From the IMG/VR virus record IMGVR_UViG_3300044940_000646, positions 1 through 40,275 of that record: a stretch of DNA of 40,275 nucleotides; one strand, written 5' to 3'. Source of the DNA: a virus. The position numbers and the translations under genes are program-made. Of this stretch, positions 9,501 to 18,180 are shown one piece after another (the first letter of the stretch is position 1; the number at the start of each line of letters is the position of its first letter). The notes below the pieces were generated by a model. The model had not been told where the DNA came from and made no database searches. It saw nothing but the letters and a program-made list of their open reading frames with translations.

Positions 9501-11143
9501 TTAAAATATTTCCTATAATTTGGATTTTCCTTTGCAGCTTTTCTTACATAGTCGTAATTATCATTTAATGCTCTTTCTAAATGTTCTTTATTAGCATTAG
9601 GATTTCTTGCTGCAGACTCTCTTACATAAGTATGTTCATCACTTAAGGCTTTATGCAAGTTTTCAGCATTTGCATTTGGATGACTTGCTGCAGCTACTCT
9701 TACAAAGAATTCTTCGTCATCTAATGCTTTATGCAAATGTTCGGGATTTGCATTTGGATGTTTTGCTGCTGCTTCTCTTATAAGATAATATTCATCACTT
9801 AAAGCTTTATGCAAATTTTCAGCATTTGCATTTGGATTTTTTGCGGCTGCTAATTTTACAGACCAATATTGATCATTTAATGCTCTATTAAGATGTTCCG
9901 CATTTGCATTTGGGTGTTTTGCTGCAGCTTCTCTTATAATATAGTTTCTATCATTTAATGCTTTATGTAAATGTTCAGCATTTGCATTCAAATTTTCTAC
10001 TGCTGCTAATCTTACACCGTGTTCTTTATCATCTAATCCTCTATGCAAATGTTCAGCTTTTGCATTTCGATTTTTTAATGCAGCTTCTCTTATATAAGCT
10101 CGTTCATCATTCAATGCTTTATGTAAATGTTCTGCGTTTGCATTTGGATGAATTGCTGCCGCTTTTCTTACGAGAACTTGTTCATCATTCAACGCTTTAT
10201 GTAAGTGTTCAGCATTTGCATTTGGATGACTTGCTGCTGCTTCTCTCACAGAGAATTCTTTGTCATCTAATGCTTTGTGTAGATGTTCTGCGTTTGCATT
10301 TGGGTGTTTAATTGCTGCAATTCTTACATCAGAATCTTTATTAGCTAAAGCTTTTGTAATATCTTCATGTGTAGCATTTGGATGTAAAATATGTTTTATA
10401 CCATTGTGATCATATACTTCTAGATGTTTAACAAAAATACCGGGTTTGTATTCACCAGAAAGCTTTTTTGCTACTTCATGAGCACTTCTTGTGAAGGCAA
10501 GGTTCTTGATTCCATATTCTGAATCCACAGCATAAGCTATATCACCGTGTTCATTATGATGAGGTTGTAAAGTTGCACGATAGATTTCTTGTCCTGTATG
10601 ATCATGAACGCGATGAACAACAGTACCATGACGGATTTCATTTTCTAAATAATGTTTATTTGAACCATTATCTACATTTTTACAACTTAATTGTGCCCAT
10701 GAGTGACCTTTTGGGTGATATGGATCTGGTTTACTATTTGTTTGACCTGCAACTTCGATGCCACGAACAGTGCTTGTTTTAAATATGCTGCCTTTTCTTG
10801 ATCCTTCTCTTGTAGAATCAGAAGCAAATGCATTCCTTAATTTTTCATCTTTGATAAGTCGACCAATCTTGACGTCTCGACCATATTTGTCTTTTATGAT
10901 TCCACGTCGATAATCATCATGATGAATTTCTTGACCAAGATGTCTTTCTACAGCACGATGTACTTCACTCTTATGAAATTGATGACCAGCATCAGTTGAG
11001 ATCTCACCATGAACTATATCATTGTTTTTACCAAAAAAGTGATCTGTGCTTGTACGTGCTTTGTCAGTCATCGACACATGAGCAAATCGTTTTCTTTGCT
11101 CATCAGTTAAGTATTCAAGAAGAAAATGTTTAAATCTAATCAT
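9497..11143 (-). CDS. Array paralog with 11 helical repeats, 548 aa
   Basis: Start MIRFKHFLLEYL; 11 repeats; ends NPNYRKYFK. The first repeat (ATHEDITKALANKDSDVR) and the linker HNGIKHILHP match the copy at 104-1828, nearly 9 kb away. One repeat departs from consensus (AKAEHLHRGLDDKEHG). Its 3' end supplies AGGAA as the ribosome-binding site for the next gene. ATGA overlaps occur on both sides. Confidence 0.93.
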   Translation of the reverse strand: MIRFKHFLLEYLTDEQRKRFAHVSMTDKARTSTDHFFGKNNDIVHGEISTDAGHQFHKSEVHRAVERHLGQEIHHDDYRRGIIKDKYGRDVKIGRLIKDEKLRNAFASDSTREGSRKGSIFKTSTVRGIEVAGQTNSKPDPYHPKGHSWAQLSCKNVDNGSNKHYLENEIRHGTVVHRVHDHTGQEIYRATLQPHHNEHGDIAYAVDSEYGIKNLAFTRSAHEVAKKLSGEYKPGIFVKHLEVYDHNGIKHILHPNATHEDITKALANKDSDVRIAAIKHPNANAEHLHKALDDKEFSVREAAASHPNANAEHLHKALNDEQVLVRKAAAIHPNANAEHLHKALNDERAYIREAALKNRNAKAEHLHRGLDDKEHGVRLAAVENLNANAEHLHKALNDRNYIIREAAAKHPNANAEHLNRALNDQYWSVKLAAAKNPNANAENLHKALSDEYYLIREAAAKHPNANPEHLHKALDDEEFFVRVAAASHPNANAENLHKALSDEHTYVRESAARNPNANKEHLERALNDNYDYVRKAAKENPNYRKYFK

Positions 11144-12552
11144 TGAAAATACCTTTTATAATTTGTATTTTCTTTTGCAGCTTTTTTTACTCTTTCATCT
11201 TCATCATTTAATGCTTTATGTAAATGTTCAGCATTTGCATTTGGATTTGATGCGGCAGCAGCTCTTACGTTCGTGTTATAATCATTTAACGCTTTATGCA
11301 GATGTTCAGCATTTGCATTTCGGTGTTTTGCGGCAGCTTCTCTTACAATCCAATGTTCATCATTTAATGCTTTATGTAAATGTTCAGCATTTGCATTTGG
11401 ATTTCTAATTGCCGCTCTTCTGACATTATAATTTTTATCATTTAAAGCTTTATGCAGGTGTTCTGCATTTGCATTTGGATGGCTTGCTGCTTCTTCTCTC
11501 ACAGAGATTTCTTCGTCATATAATGCTCTATGTAAATGTTCTGCATTTGCATTTGGATGACTTGCTGCAGCTTTTCTTACATAGTAATGATTATCATTTA
11601 ATGCTTTATGTAGATGTTCAGCATTTGCATTTGGATGGCTTGCTGCTGCGCTTCTTACAATCAAATATTTATCATTTAAAGCTTTATGCAAGTGTTTATC
11701 ATTTACATTTGGATGATAGATTGCTGCAGTTCTAACATTAAAATTTTCATCATTTAACTCTCTTAAAATGTCTTCATGTGTAGCTTTTGGATGTAAAATA
11801 TATTTTATACCATTATCGCTATATACTTCTGGATGTTTTCTGAATAAACCTGGTTTGTATTCACAAGAAAGCTTTTTTGCTACTTCATGAGCACTTCTTG
11901 TGAAGGCAGGGCTCTTGATTCCATATTCAGAATCAACTACATAAGCTACATGACCTTCTTCATTATGATGAGGTTGCAAAGTAGCACGATAGATTTCTTG
12001 ACCGGTGTGATCATGAACACGATGAACGACTGTTCCGTGACGAATTTCATGTTCTAGAAATTTTTTGTTTTTTCCGGTGTCAATATTTTTACAACTTAAT
12101 TGTGCCCAAGAGTGACCTTTTGGATGATGTGGATCTGGTGCGCTATTTGTCTGACCAGCAACCTCGATACCACGAACAGTTGTCGTCTTGAATGTATTAC
12201 CTTTTCTTGATCCTTCACGAGTAGAATCTGAAGCAAATGCATTCCTTAATTTCTCGTCTTTGATCAAACGTCCAATTTTCACCTCTCGACCATACTTATC
12301 TTTTATCAATCCACGACGATAGTCATCGTGGTGAATTTCACGGCCAAGATGTCTTTCTACAGCACGATGAACTTCACTCTTATGAAATTGATGACCGGCA
12401 TCAGTTGAAATTTCACCATGAACTATATCATTGCCTTTTCCAAAGAAATGATCTGTGTCGGCTCTTGCTTTATCAGTCATCGACACATGAGCAAAACGCT
12501 TTCTTTGCTCGTCAGTGAGATATTCAATAAGGAATTTTTTAAAAGTAATCAT
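11140..12552 (-). CDS. Array paralog with 8 helical repeats, 470 aa
   Basis: Start MITFKKFLIEYL, the same N-terminus as the 627-residue copy; eight repeats; ends NTNYKRYFQ. The first two repeats (ATHEDILRELNDENF, then VNDKHLHKALNDKY) match those of the copy at 18177-19823. A Cys (KLSCEYKPG) replaces the Gly of LSGEYKPG, which is unique in the array. ATGA overlaps occur on both sides. Confidence 0.93.
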   Translation of the reverse strand: MITFKKFLIEYLTDEQRKRFAHVSMTDKARADTDHFFGKGNDIVHGEISTDAGHQFHKSEVHRAVERHLGREIHHDDYRRGLIKDKYGREVKIGRLIKDEKLRNAFASDSTREGSRKGNTFKTTTVRGIEVAGQTNSAPDPHHPKGHSWAQLSCKNIDTGKNKKFLEHEIRHGTVVHRVHDHTGQEIYRATLQPHHNEEGHVAYVVDSEYGIKSPAFTRSAHEVAKKLSCEYKPGLFRKHPEVYSDNGIKYILHPKATHEDILRELNDENFNVRTAAIYHPNVNDKHLHKALNDKYLIVRSAAASHPNANAEHLHKALNDNHYYVRKAAASHPNANAEHLHRALYDEEISVREEAASHPNANAEHLHKALNDKNYNVRRAAIRNPNANAEHLHKALNDEHWIVREAAAKHRNANAEHLHKALNDYNTNVRAAAASNPNANAEHLHKALNDEDERVKKAAKENTNYKRYFQ

Positions 12553-14039
12553 TTAAAATACCTTTTATAGTTTGGATTTTCTTTTGCAGCTTTTCTTACT
12601 CTTTCATTTTCATCATTCAATGCTCTTTCTAAATGATATTTATTAGCATTAGGATTTATTGCTGCTGCTTCTCTTACATAAGCATTTTCATCATTTAACG
12701 CTTTATGTAAATGTTCTGCGGTTGCATTTGAATGTCTTGCAGCAATTGATCTTACGGACCATTCTTTATCATTCAGTGCTTTGTGTAAATGTTCGTTGTT
12801 CATTTTAGGATGACTTGCAGCAGCTTGCCTTACAATTGTATTGTAATCATTTAATGCTTTATGTAAATGTTCTGAATTTATATTTGGATTATTAATTGCT
12901 TCAATTCTTGTTTCTGGATATATATTTCTTAATGCTTTATGTATATGTTCTGCAGTTGCTTTTGGATGTCTTGCAGCATATTCTCTTACATATGATTCTT
13001 CATCATCTAATGCTCTATCTAAATGATCTGCATTTGCATTTGGATTACTAATTGCTGCAATTCTGACATCAAAATGATCATCATCTAAAGCTTTATGCAG
13101 ATGATCTGCAGTTGCATTTGGATGACTTGCAGCAGCTTTTCTTACTGAAGGTTCTTCGTCATATAATGCTCTATACAAATGTTCAGAGCTAACATTTGGA
13201 TGATTAACTGCAGCAATTCTTAAATCGGGATCTCTATTAATTAGAGCACTTGAAATATGTTCATGAGTTGATTTTGGATGTAAAATATGTGTAACATTCC
13301 TATCATTGTATACTTTAGGATGTTTAATAAACACACCTGGTTTGTATTCACCAGAAAGCTTTTTTGCTATTTCATGAGCGCTTCTTGTGAAGGCAGGATT
13401 CTTGATTCCATATTCTGAATCTACAGCATAAGCTACATGGCCATGCTCGTTGTGATGAGGTTGTAAAGTAGCACGGTAGATTTCTTGACCGGTGTGATCA
13501 TGAACACGATGAACGACTGTTCCATGGCGGATTTCATTTTCTAAATAGTGTTTTTTTGAACCAGTGTCTACGTTTTTACAACTTAATTCGCCCCATGAAT
13601 GGCCTTTTGGATGATGTGGATCTGGTGCGCTATTTGTTTGACCGGCAACTTCAATACCACGAACCGTTGAAGTCTTGAATACATTACCTTTTCTTGATCC
13701 TTCTCTTGTCGAATCAGAAGCAAATGCGTTTCTTAATTTTTCGTCTTTGATAAGACGCCCAATTTTAACATCTCGACCATATTTGTCTTTAATAATTCCA
13801 CGGCGATAGTCATCATGATGAATTTCACGACCAAGATGACGTTCAACAGCACGATGAACTTCGCTTTTGTGTTCTATATGTCCCGCATTAGTTGAAATCT
13901 CACCATGAACTATATCATTGCCTTTACCAAAGAAATGATCCGTATCAGCTCTTGCTTTGTCGGTTATTTTTACATGAGCAAAACGTTTTCGCTGTTCATC
14001 AGTCAAGTATTCGAGAAGAAATTGTTTGAATGAGATCAT
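12549..14039 (-). CDS. Array paralog with 9 divergent helical repeats, 496 aa; heads the downstream block
   Basis: Start MISFKQFLLEYL; nine repeats; ends NPNYKRYFK. It is the first gene after the island at 14.04-15.21 kb, so it cannot be translated by overlap. Instead it has its own AGGAA ribosome-binding site nine bases before ATG. Its repeats are the least uniform of the array (HEHISSALINRD, EHIHKALRNIYPETR, SEHLHKALNDYNTI). This suggests it has escaped the homogenisation acting on its neighbours. No exact TATAAATA late promoter is visible just upstream; the closest is GATAAATA about 105 bases away. Confidence 0.93.
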   Translation of the reverse strand: MISFKQFLLEYLTDEQRKRFAHVKITDKARADTDHFFGKGNDIVHGEISTNAGHIEHKSEVHRAVERHLGREIHHDDYRRGIIKDKYGRDVKIGRLIKDEKLRNAFASDSTREGSRKGNVFKTSTVRGIEVAGQTNSAPDPHHPKGHSWGELSCKNVDTGSKKHYLENEIRHGTVVHRVHDHTGQEIYRATLQPHHNEHGHVAYAVDSEYGIKNPAFTRSAHEIAKKLSGEYKPGVFIKHPKVYNDRNVTHILHPKSTHEHISSALINRDPDLRIAAVNHPNVSSEHLYRALYDEEPSVRKAAASHPNATADHLHKALDDDHFDVRIAAISNPNANADHLDRALDDEESYVREYAARHPKATAEHIHKALRNIYPETRIEAINNPNINSEHLHKALNDYNTIVRQAAASHPKMNNEHLHKALNDKEWSVRSIAARHSNATAEHLHKALNDENAYVREAAAINPNANKYHLERALNDENERVRKAAKENPNYKRYFK

Positions 14040-14430
14040 TAAGAAATTTCCTGTTCTTTATTAAAATCTATTTTTTTTTATCATAAGTAGAAAAAGAAAT
14101 CAGTCAATACTTTAGCATGATTTGATGATTTTTTCTAAATTATTTATCATAAGTAGAAAAAAAATCAGTTAATGCTTTAGCATGACCCGATGAATTTGTT
14201 TAGAAAATAAGTTTGTAATACAAAAACACCGTCAGTTTTTTCTAACATCATTTTTTACCTTTTTCTTTTGAACCATAAGTTCTAGACGACAGACTTCAAT
14301 GAAGCAGAAACATGAGTTCGTTAGAACTTAGGCGTTTTATGCTTTAGCATAATCGTTGGTTGACAAAAAAAAGTTGACATAACTTCCAAAGTTATATATA
14401 AGAATATTGTCAACAGAAATGGAGACTAAA
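14040..14430. other. Non-coding island with direct repeats, palindromes and a possible small RNA
   Basis: No gene is seen. It holds two imperfect direct repeats of about 54 bases (from 14078 and 14144), each with TTATCATAAGTAGAAAAA followed by an ATRCTTTAGCAT palindrome. It also holds a 9-bp inverted repeat TAAGTTCTA/TAGAACTTA (14276-14284/14322-14330) enclosing a small CTTCA-AT-GAAG hairpin, a third ATGCTTTAGCAT (14339-14350) and a promoter for the next gene. The arrangement fits a regulatory region, but its regulator is unknown. Confidence 0.55.
14374..14400 (+). promoter_or_regulatory. Promoter for the 14431 gene, TTGACA-15-TATATA
   Basis: TTGACA (14374-14379) and TATATA (14395-14400) are separated by 15 bases. 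A second TTGACA lies 14 bases upstream, directly after the palindrome and GGT. The 15-base spacing matches the other phage promoters in the tRNA region. Confidence 0.55.
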
Positions 14431-14796
14431 ATGTCTGTCGGTAAGTTCTCTCCTTCGATCTCTCACATTCCTGGTCTGAAAGAAATGGATTTCGAAGATT
14501 TTTGTTTCAATGCCTACGGCGAAGAACCCGCCGAGTGGAACTTGGAAATGAAAAACCGTGGAGAAGTCTTTGATGAAAAGACTATGTTCATGAACTACGA
14601 TAAAGAAGGTTTTGACTTCTACGGTTATTCAGCCTTTAACATTGATGGCGACTATGTAGGGACTGGTAAAGGTATTGATCGTTACGGGTACACGGAATAC
14701 GATTACATTGATGATTCGATCAGAGGCGGGACTCTTTACGAAGACCTTCAATACTATGGAGGTGAGGTTTTGAGTGAATTTAAAAGAAAAAGATAA
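14431..14796 (+). CDS. Hypothetical acidic, aromatic-rich protein, 121 aa
   Basis: Start chosen at ATG 14431 (MSVGKFSPSISH) because GGAG lies six bases upstream (14421-14424); earlier in-frame starts lack this. The protein is acidic and rich in Tyr, Phe and Gly (FDFYGYSAF, DRYGYTEYDY), with no signal peptide, membrane segment or recognised domain. Codons are visibly richer in G and C than in neighbouring genes, which suggests a different origin. It lies on the strand opposite to the array and is followed by a strong terminator. Function unknown. Confidence 0.85.
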   Translation: MSVGKFSPSISHIPGLKEMDFEDFCFNAYGEEPAEWNLEMKNRGEVFDEKTMFMNYDKEGFDFYGYSAFNIDGDYVGTGKGIDRYGYTEYDYIDDSIRGGTLYEDLQYYGGEVLSEFKRKR

Positions 14797-14805
14797 AAAA
14801 TAAAA

Positions 14806-14834
14806 GGATAATTAGATTAATTATCCATCTTTTT
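14806..14834 (+). terminator. Rho-independent terminator after the 14431 gene
   Basis: A perfect 9-bp stem, GGATAATTA / TAATTATCC, with loop GAT, followed by ATCTTTTTC. Confidence 0.75.
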
Positions 14835-14981
14835 CTATTTCAACGTTTAACTCTTGTCAACCAACGATCGTGCTAAAGCATTGACCGTTTTTAAATATAA
14901 AAAGAGTTAGATATCAATATTTTATTGTTAACAAATATCTCTAAAAAAGAATCAATCTAAACTTTGAAAGGAGCATTTATT

Positions 14982-15206
14982 ATGAATAGAAGAACACTTA
15001 AAACAAAAAGCTATATTGATGAATATAAAACAAACTATGTTTTGTCTTATCTCATCTCTCTTGGTATTAAAAATGAACAACAAATGAAACAAATTGCTTC
15101 ATTAATTTTAGCTTCAAATATTGATTCTAATGTAAGAGATTCTGCAGAAGAACTTGCTTCTATGGAAATTGAAAAAATTAAAGAGTTTATTTTAAACAGT
15201 CATTAG
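14982..15206 (+). CDS. Hypothetical small protein, 74 aa
   Basis: ATG 14982 follows GAAAGGAG (14966-14973), a strong ribosome-binding site. The product (MNRRTLKTKSYIDEY at its start) looks helical and soluble, with a basic N-terminus and an acidic C-terminal half (EELASMEIEKIKEF). There is no recognised family. It converges with the array gene ending at 15226, leaving 19 bases between stops. Upstream lies an inverted copy of the ATGCTTTAGCAT / TTGACA motif pair found before the 14431 gene. Confidence 0.75.
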   Translation: MNRRTLKTKSYIDEYKTNYVLSYLISLGIKNEQQMKQIASLILASNIDSNVRDSAEELASMEIEKIKEFILNSH

Positions 15207-15225
15207 TAATTATAGATGAAGATTG

Positions 15226-16560
15226 TTATGAATACTTTACATCTTTTTTTATTCTTTTCATTGCTTCATTTCTTACTTCTTCATGATCATCATTTAATGC
15301 TTTATGCAAATGTTCTACGTTTGCATTTGAATGTTTGACTGCAGCCAATCTGACTGTCCAGTCTTTATCATTTAAAGCTTTATGTAAATGATTTGTATCT
15401 GCGTTTGGGTGTCTTGCAGCATTCAATCTTACTGATACACTTTCATCATTCAATGCTTTATGTAGATGATTTGATGATGCTTTTGGGTGTTTTGCTGCAA
15501 AAATTCTAACGTGCAATTTTTTATCATTCAATGCTTTGTTTAAATGTTCGGCATTTGCATTTGGATTGCTTGCGGCAGCAGTTCTTACGTGTGTATCATG
15601 ATCATTTAACGCTTTATGCAGATGTTCTGCAGTTGCATTTGGATGACTTGCTGCCGCTTCTCTTACAGAAAAATGTTCATCATTTAACGCTTTGTGCAAA
15701 TGTTCTGCAGTTACATTTGGATGATTTACTGCAGCTAATCTCACAATATAATCTTTATCATTTAATGCTTTATGTATGTGTTCTGCAGTTGCATTTGGAT
15801 GTAAAATATGCGTAATACCATTATCGTCATAAACGTCTGGATGTTTTTCAAACACACCAGGTTTATATTCACCGGATAACTTCTTTGCAATCTCGTGTGC
15901 ACTCTTTGTAAAATCAGGATGCTTGATTCCATATTCTGAATCCACAGCATAAGCCACATGACCTTCTTCGTTGTGATGAGGTTGTAAAGTTGCACGGTAG
16001 ATTTCTTGGCCTGTATGATCATGAACACGATGAACTACAGTTCCGTGACGAATTTCGTGTTTTAAAAAATTACTGTTTTTTCCATTATCTACATTTTTAC
16101 AACTCAATTGAGCCCAAGAATGTCCTTTTGGATGATGTGGATCTGGTACACTGTTTGACTGACCAGCAACTTCGATACCACGAACAGTACTTGTTTTAAA
16201 CATATTACCTTTTCTTGATCCTTCTCTTGTCGAATCAGAAGCAAATGCATTCCTTAATTTTTCGTCTTTGATCAAACGTCCAATTTTAACATCTCGACCA
16301 TACTTATCTTTTATCAATCCACGACGATAGTCATCATGATGAATTTCTTGACCAAGATGTCTTTCTACAGCACGATGAACTTCACTCTTGTGTTCATGGT
16401 GCGCTGCATTAGTTGAAATTTCACCATGAACTATATCATTGTCTTTGCCAAAGAAATGATCTGTATCAGCTCGCGCTTTATCAGTCATTGACACATGAGC
16501 AAAACGTTTTCTTTGTTCGTCAGTTAGATATTCTAATAAAAATCTTTTGAATGAAATCAT
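15226..16560 (-). CDS. Array paralog with 7 helical repeats and a divergent C-terminus, 444 aa
   Basis: Start MISFKRFLLEYL; 253-residue domain; seven repeats. It ends KRIKKDVKYS rather than NPNYKRYFQ. It is the last gene of the upstream block, so no following gene needs the ribosome-binding site that the usual C-terminal codons carry, which fits the loss of that sequence. Upstream is a 48-base gap in place of the usual ATGA overlap. Confidence 0.93.
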   Translation of the reverse strand: MISFKRFLLEYLTDEQRKRFAHVSMTDKARADTDHFFGKDNDIVHGEISTNAAHHEHKSEVHRAVERHLGQEIHHDDYRRGLIKDKYGRDVKIGRLIKDEKLRNAFASDSTREGSRKGNMFKTSTVRGIEVAGQSNSVPDPHHPKGHSWAQLSCKNVDNGKNSNFLKHEIRHGTVVHRVHDHTGQEIYRATLQPHHNEEGHVAYAVDSEYGIKHPDFTKSAHEIAKKLSGEYKPGVFEKHPDVYDDNGITHILHPNATAEHIHKALNDKDYIVRLAAVNHPNVTAEHLHKALNDEHFSVREAAASHPNATAEHLHKALNDHDTHVRTAAASNPNANAEHLNKALNDKKLHVRIFAAKHPKASSNHLHKALNDESVSVRLNAARHPNADTNHLHKALNDKDWTVRLAAVKHSNANVEHLHKALNDDHEEVRNEAMKRIKKDVKYS

Positions 16561-16608
16561 TGAAAAACTATTTTTATAATTATTCTTTTATATTTTAAAT
16601 TTAATTAT

Positions 16609-18180
16609 TTAAACCCTGTTTCGTTTATTTACATTCAAATTTTTTAATGCAGCAACTCTTACTCTAGCACTTTCATCATTTAATGCTTTCTGTAAATGTT
16701 CGGCTGTTGCATTTGGATGAGATGCTGCAGCTTCTCTTACATAAGGATCTTTATCATTTAAAGCTTTATGTAAATGTTCTGCATTTGCATTTGGATGACT
16801 TGCAGCAATTTCTCTTATTCCAAAATATTCATCATCTAGTGCCTTATGTAAATGTTCTGCATTTAAATTTGGATTATTTACTGCTGCTTCTCTTACAGAC
16901 CATTCTTTATCACTCAGTGCTTTATGCAGATGTTCAGCATTCGCATTTAAATTAGATGCAGCTGCTTTTCTTACATAATCATAATCATCGTTTAATGCTT
17001 TATGAAGATGTTCAGCATTTGCATTTGGATGGCTTGCTGCAAATTTTCTAATATTAATATCTTTATCATTCAATGCTTTATGTAAGTGTTCGGCTGTTGC
17101 ATTTGGATGTTTTGCTACTGCAGCTCTAACACTAACAGAAGGATCATTAATTGCTTTATCTAAATGTTTAATTGTTGCGTTTGGATTTCTTGCAGCTGCA
17201 GTTCTTATTACATGATCTTCATCATTAAGTGCTTTATTTAGATGTTCTGCTGTTACATTTGCATGACTTGCGGCAGCTTCTCTTACTTCCCAATGATCAT
17301 CATTCAATGCTTTAAATAAATGCTCTGCATTTACATATGGATGATTAATTGCTGCTAATTTCATGTCTAAATTTTTATGATCTAATATTTTATGTAAATG
17401 TTCTGAAGTTGTATTTGTATGTAAAATTTTTGTAATACCATTATCATTGTATACTTTTGGATGTTTTTTGAATATACCTGGTTTGTATTCACCAGAAAGC
17501 TTTTTTGCTACTTCGTGAGCACTTTTTGTAAAGGCGGGGTGCTTGATTCCATATTCAGAATCAACTGCATAAGCTACATGACCTTCTTCGTTGTGATGAG
17601 GTTGTAAAGTTGCACGGTAGATTTCTTGGCCTGTATGATCATGAACACGATGAACAACAGTACCGTGACGGATTTCATTTTCTAAATAATTTTTATATGA
17701 ACCAGTGTCTACATTTTTACAACTCAATTGAGCCCATGAATGACCTTTCGGGTGTTGTGGATTTGATGCACTATTTGTTTGACCGGCAACTTCGATACCA
17801 CGAACCGTTGAAGTCTTAAACACAGTACCTTTTTTCGAACCTTCACGCGTAGTATCTGATGCAAATGCATCTCTTAATTTTTTATCTTTAATTAAACGTC
17901 CAATTTTAACATCTCGACCATATTTGTCTTTTATGATTCCACGGCGATAGTCATCATGATGAATTTCTTGACCAAGATGTCTTTCTACAGCACGATGAAT
18001 TTCACTCTTGTGTTCATGATGGCCTGAATCAGCTGAAATCTCACCATGAACTATATCATTACCTTTACCAAAGAAATGATCTGTATCAGCTCGTGCTTTA
18101 TCAGTCATCGACACATCAGCAAATCGTTTTCTTTGTTCGTCAGTCAAGTATTCAAGAAGGAATTGTTTGAATCTAATCAT
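16609..18180 (-). CDS. Array paralog with 10 helical repeats and a decayed C-terminus, 523 aa
   Basis: Start MIRFKQFLLEYL; ten repeats, several divergent (TSEHLHKILDHKNLDMK, IKHLDKAINDPSVS). It ends LNVNKRNRV. The gap downstream (16561-16608) still reads like the canonical tail on the minus strand, with AATTATAAAAATAG then TTTTTCAATGATT, so the normal NYKRYFQ end was lost by mutation and the gene now stops early. It joins the upstream copy by an ATGA overlap. Confidence 0.93.
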   Translation of the reverse strand: MIRFKQFLLEYLTDEQRKRFADVSMTDKARADTDHFFGKGNDIVHGEISADSGHHEHKSEIHRAVERHLGQEIHHDDYRRGIIKDKYGRDVKIGRLIKDKKLRDAFASDTTREGSKKGTVFKTSTVRGIEVAGQTNSASNPQHPKGHSWAQLSCKNVDTGSYKNYLENEIRHGTVVHRVHDHTGQEIYRATLQPHHNEEGHVAYAVDSEYGIKHPAFTKSAHEVAKKLSGEYKPGIFKKHPKVYNDNGITKILHTNTTSEHLHKILDHKNLDMKLAAINHPYVNAEHLFKALNDDHWEVREAAASHANVTAEHLNKALNDEDHVIRTAAARNPNATIKHLDKAINDPSVSVRAAVAKHPNATAEHLHKALNDKDINIRKFAASHPNANAEHLHKALNDDYDYVRKAAASNLNANAEHLHKALSDKEWSVREAAVNNPNLNAEHLHKALDDEYFGIREIAASHPNANAEHLHKALNDKDPYVREAAASHPNATAEHLQKALNDESARVRVAALKNLNVNKRNRV

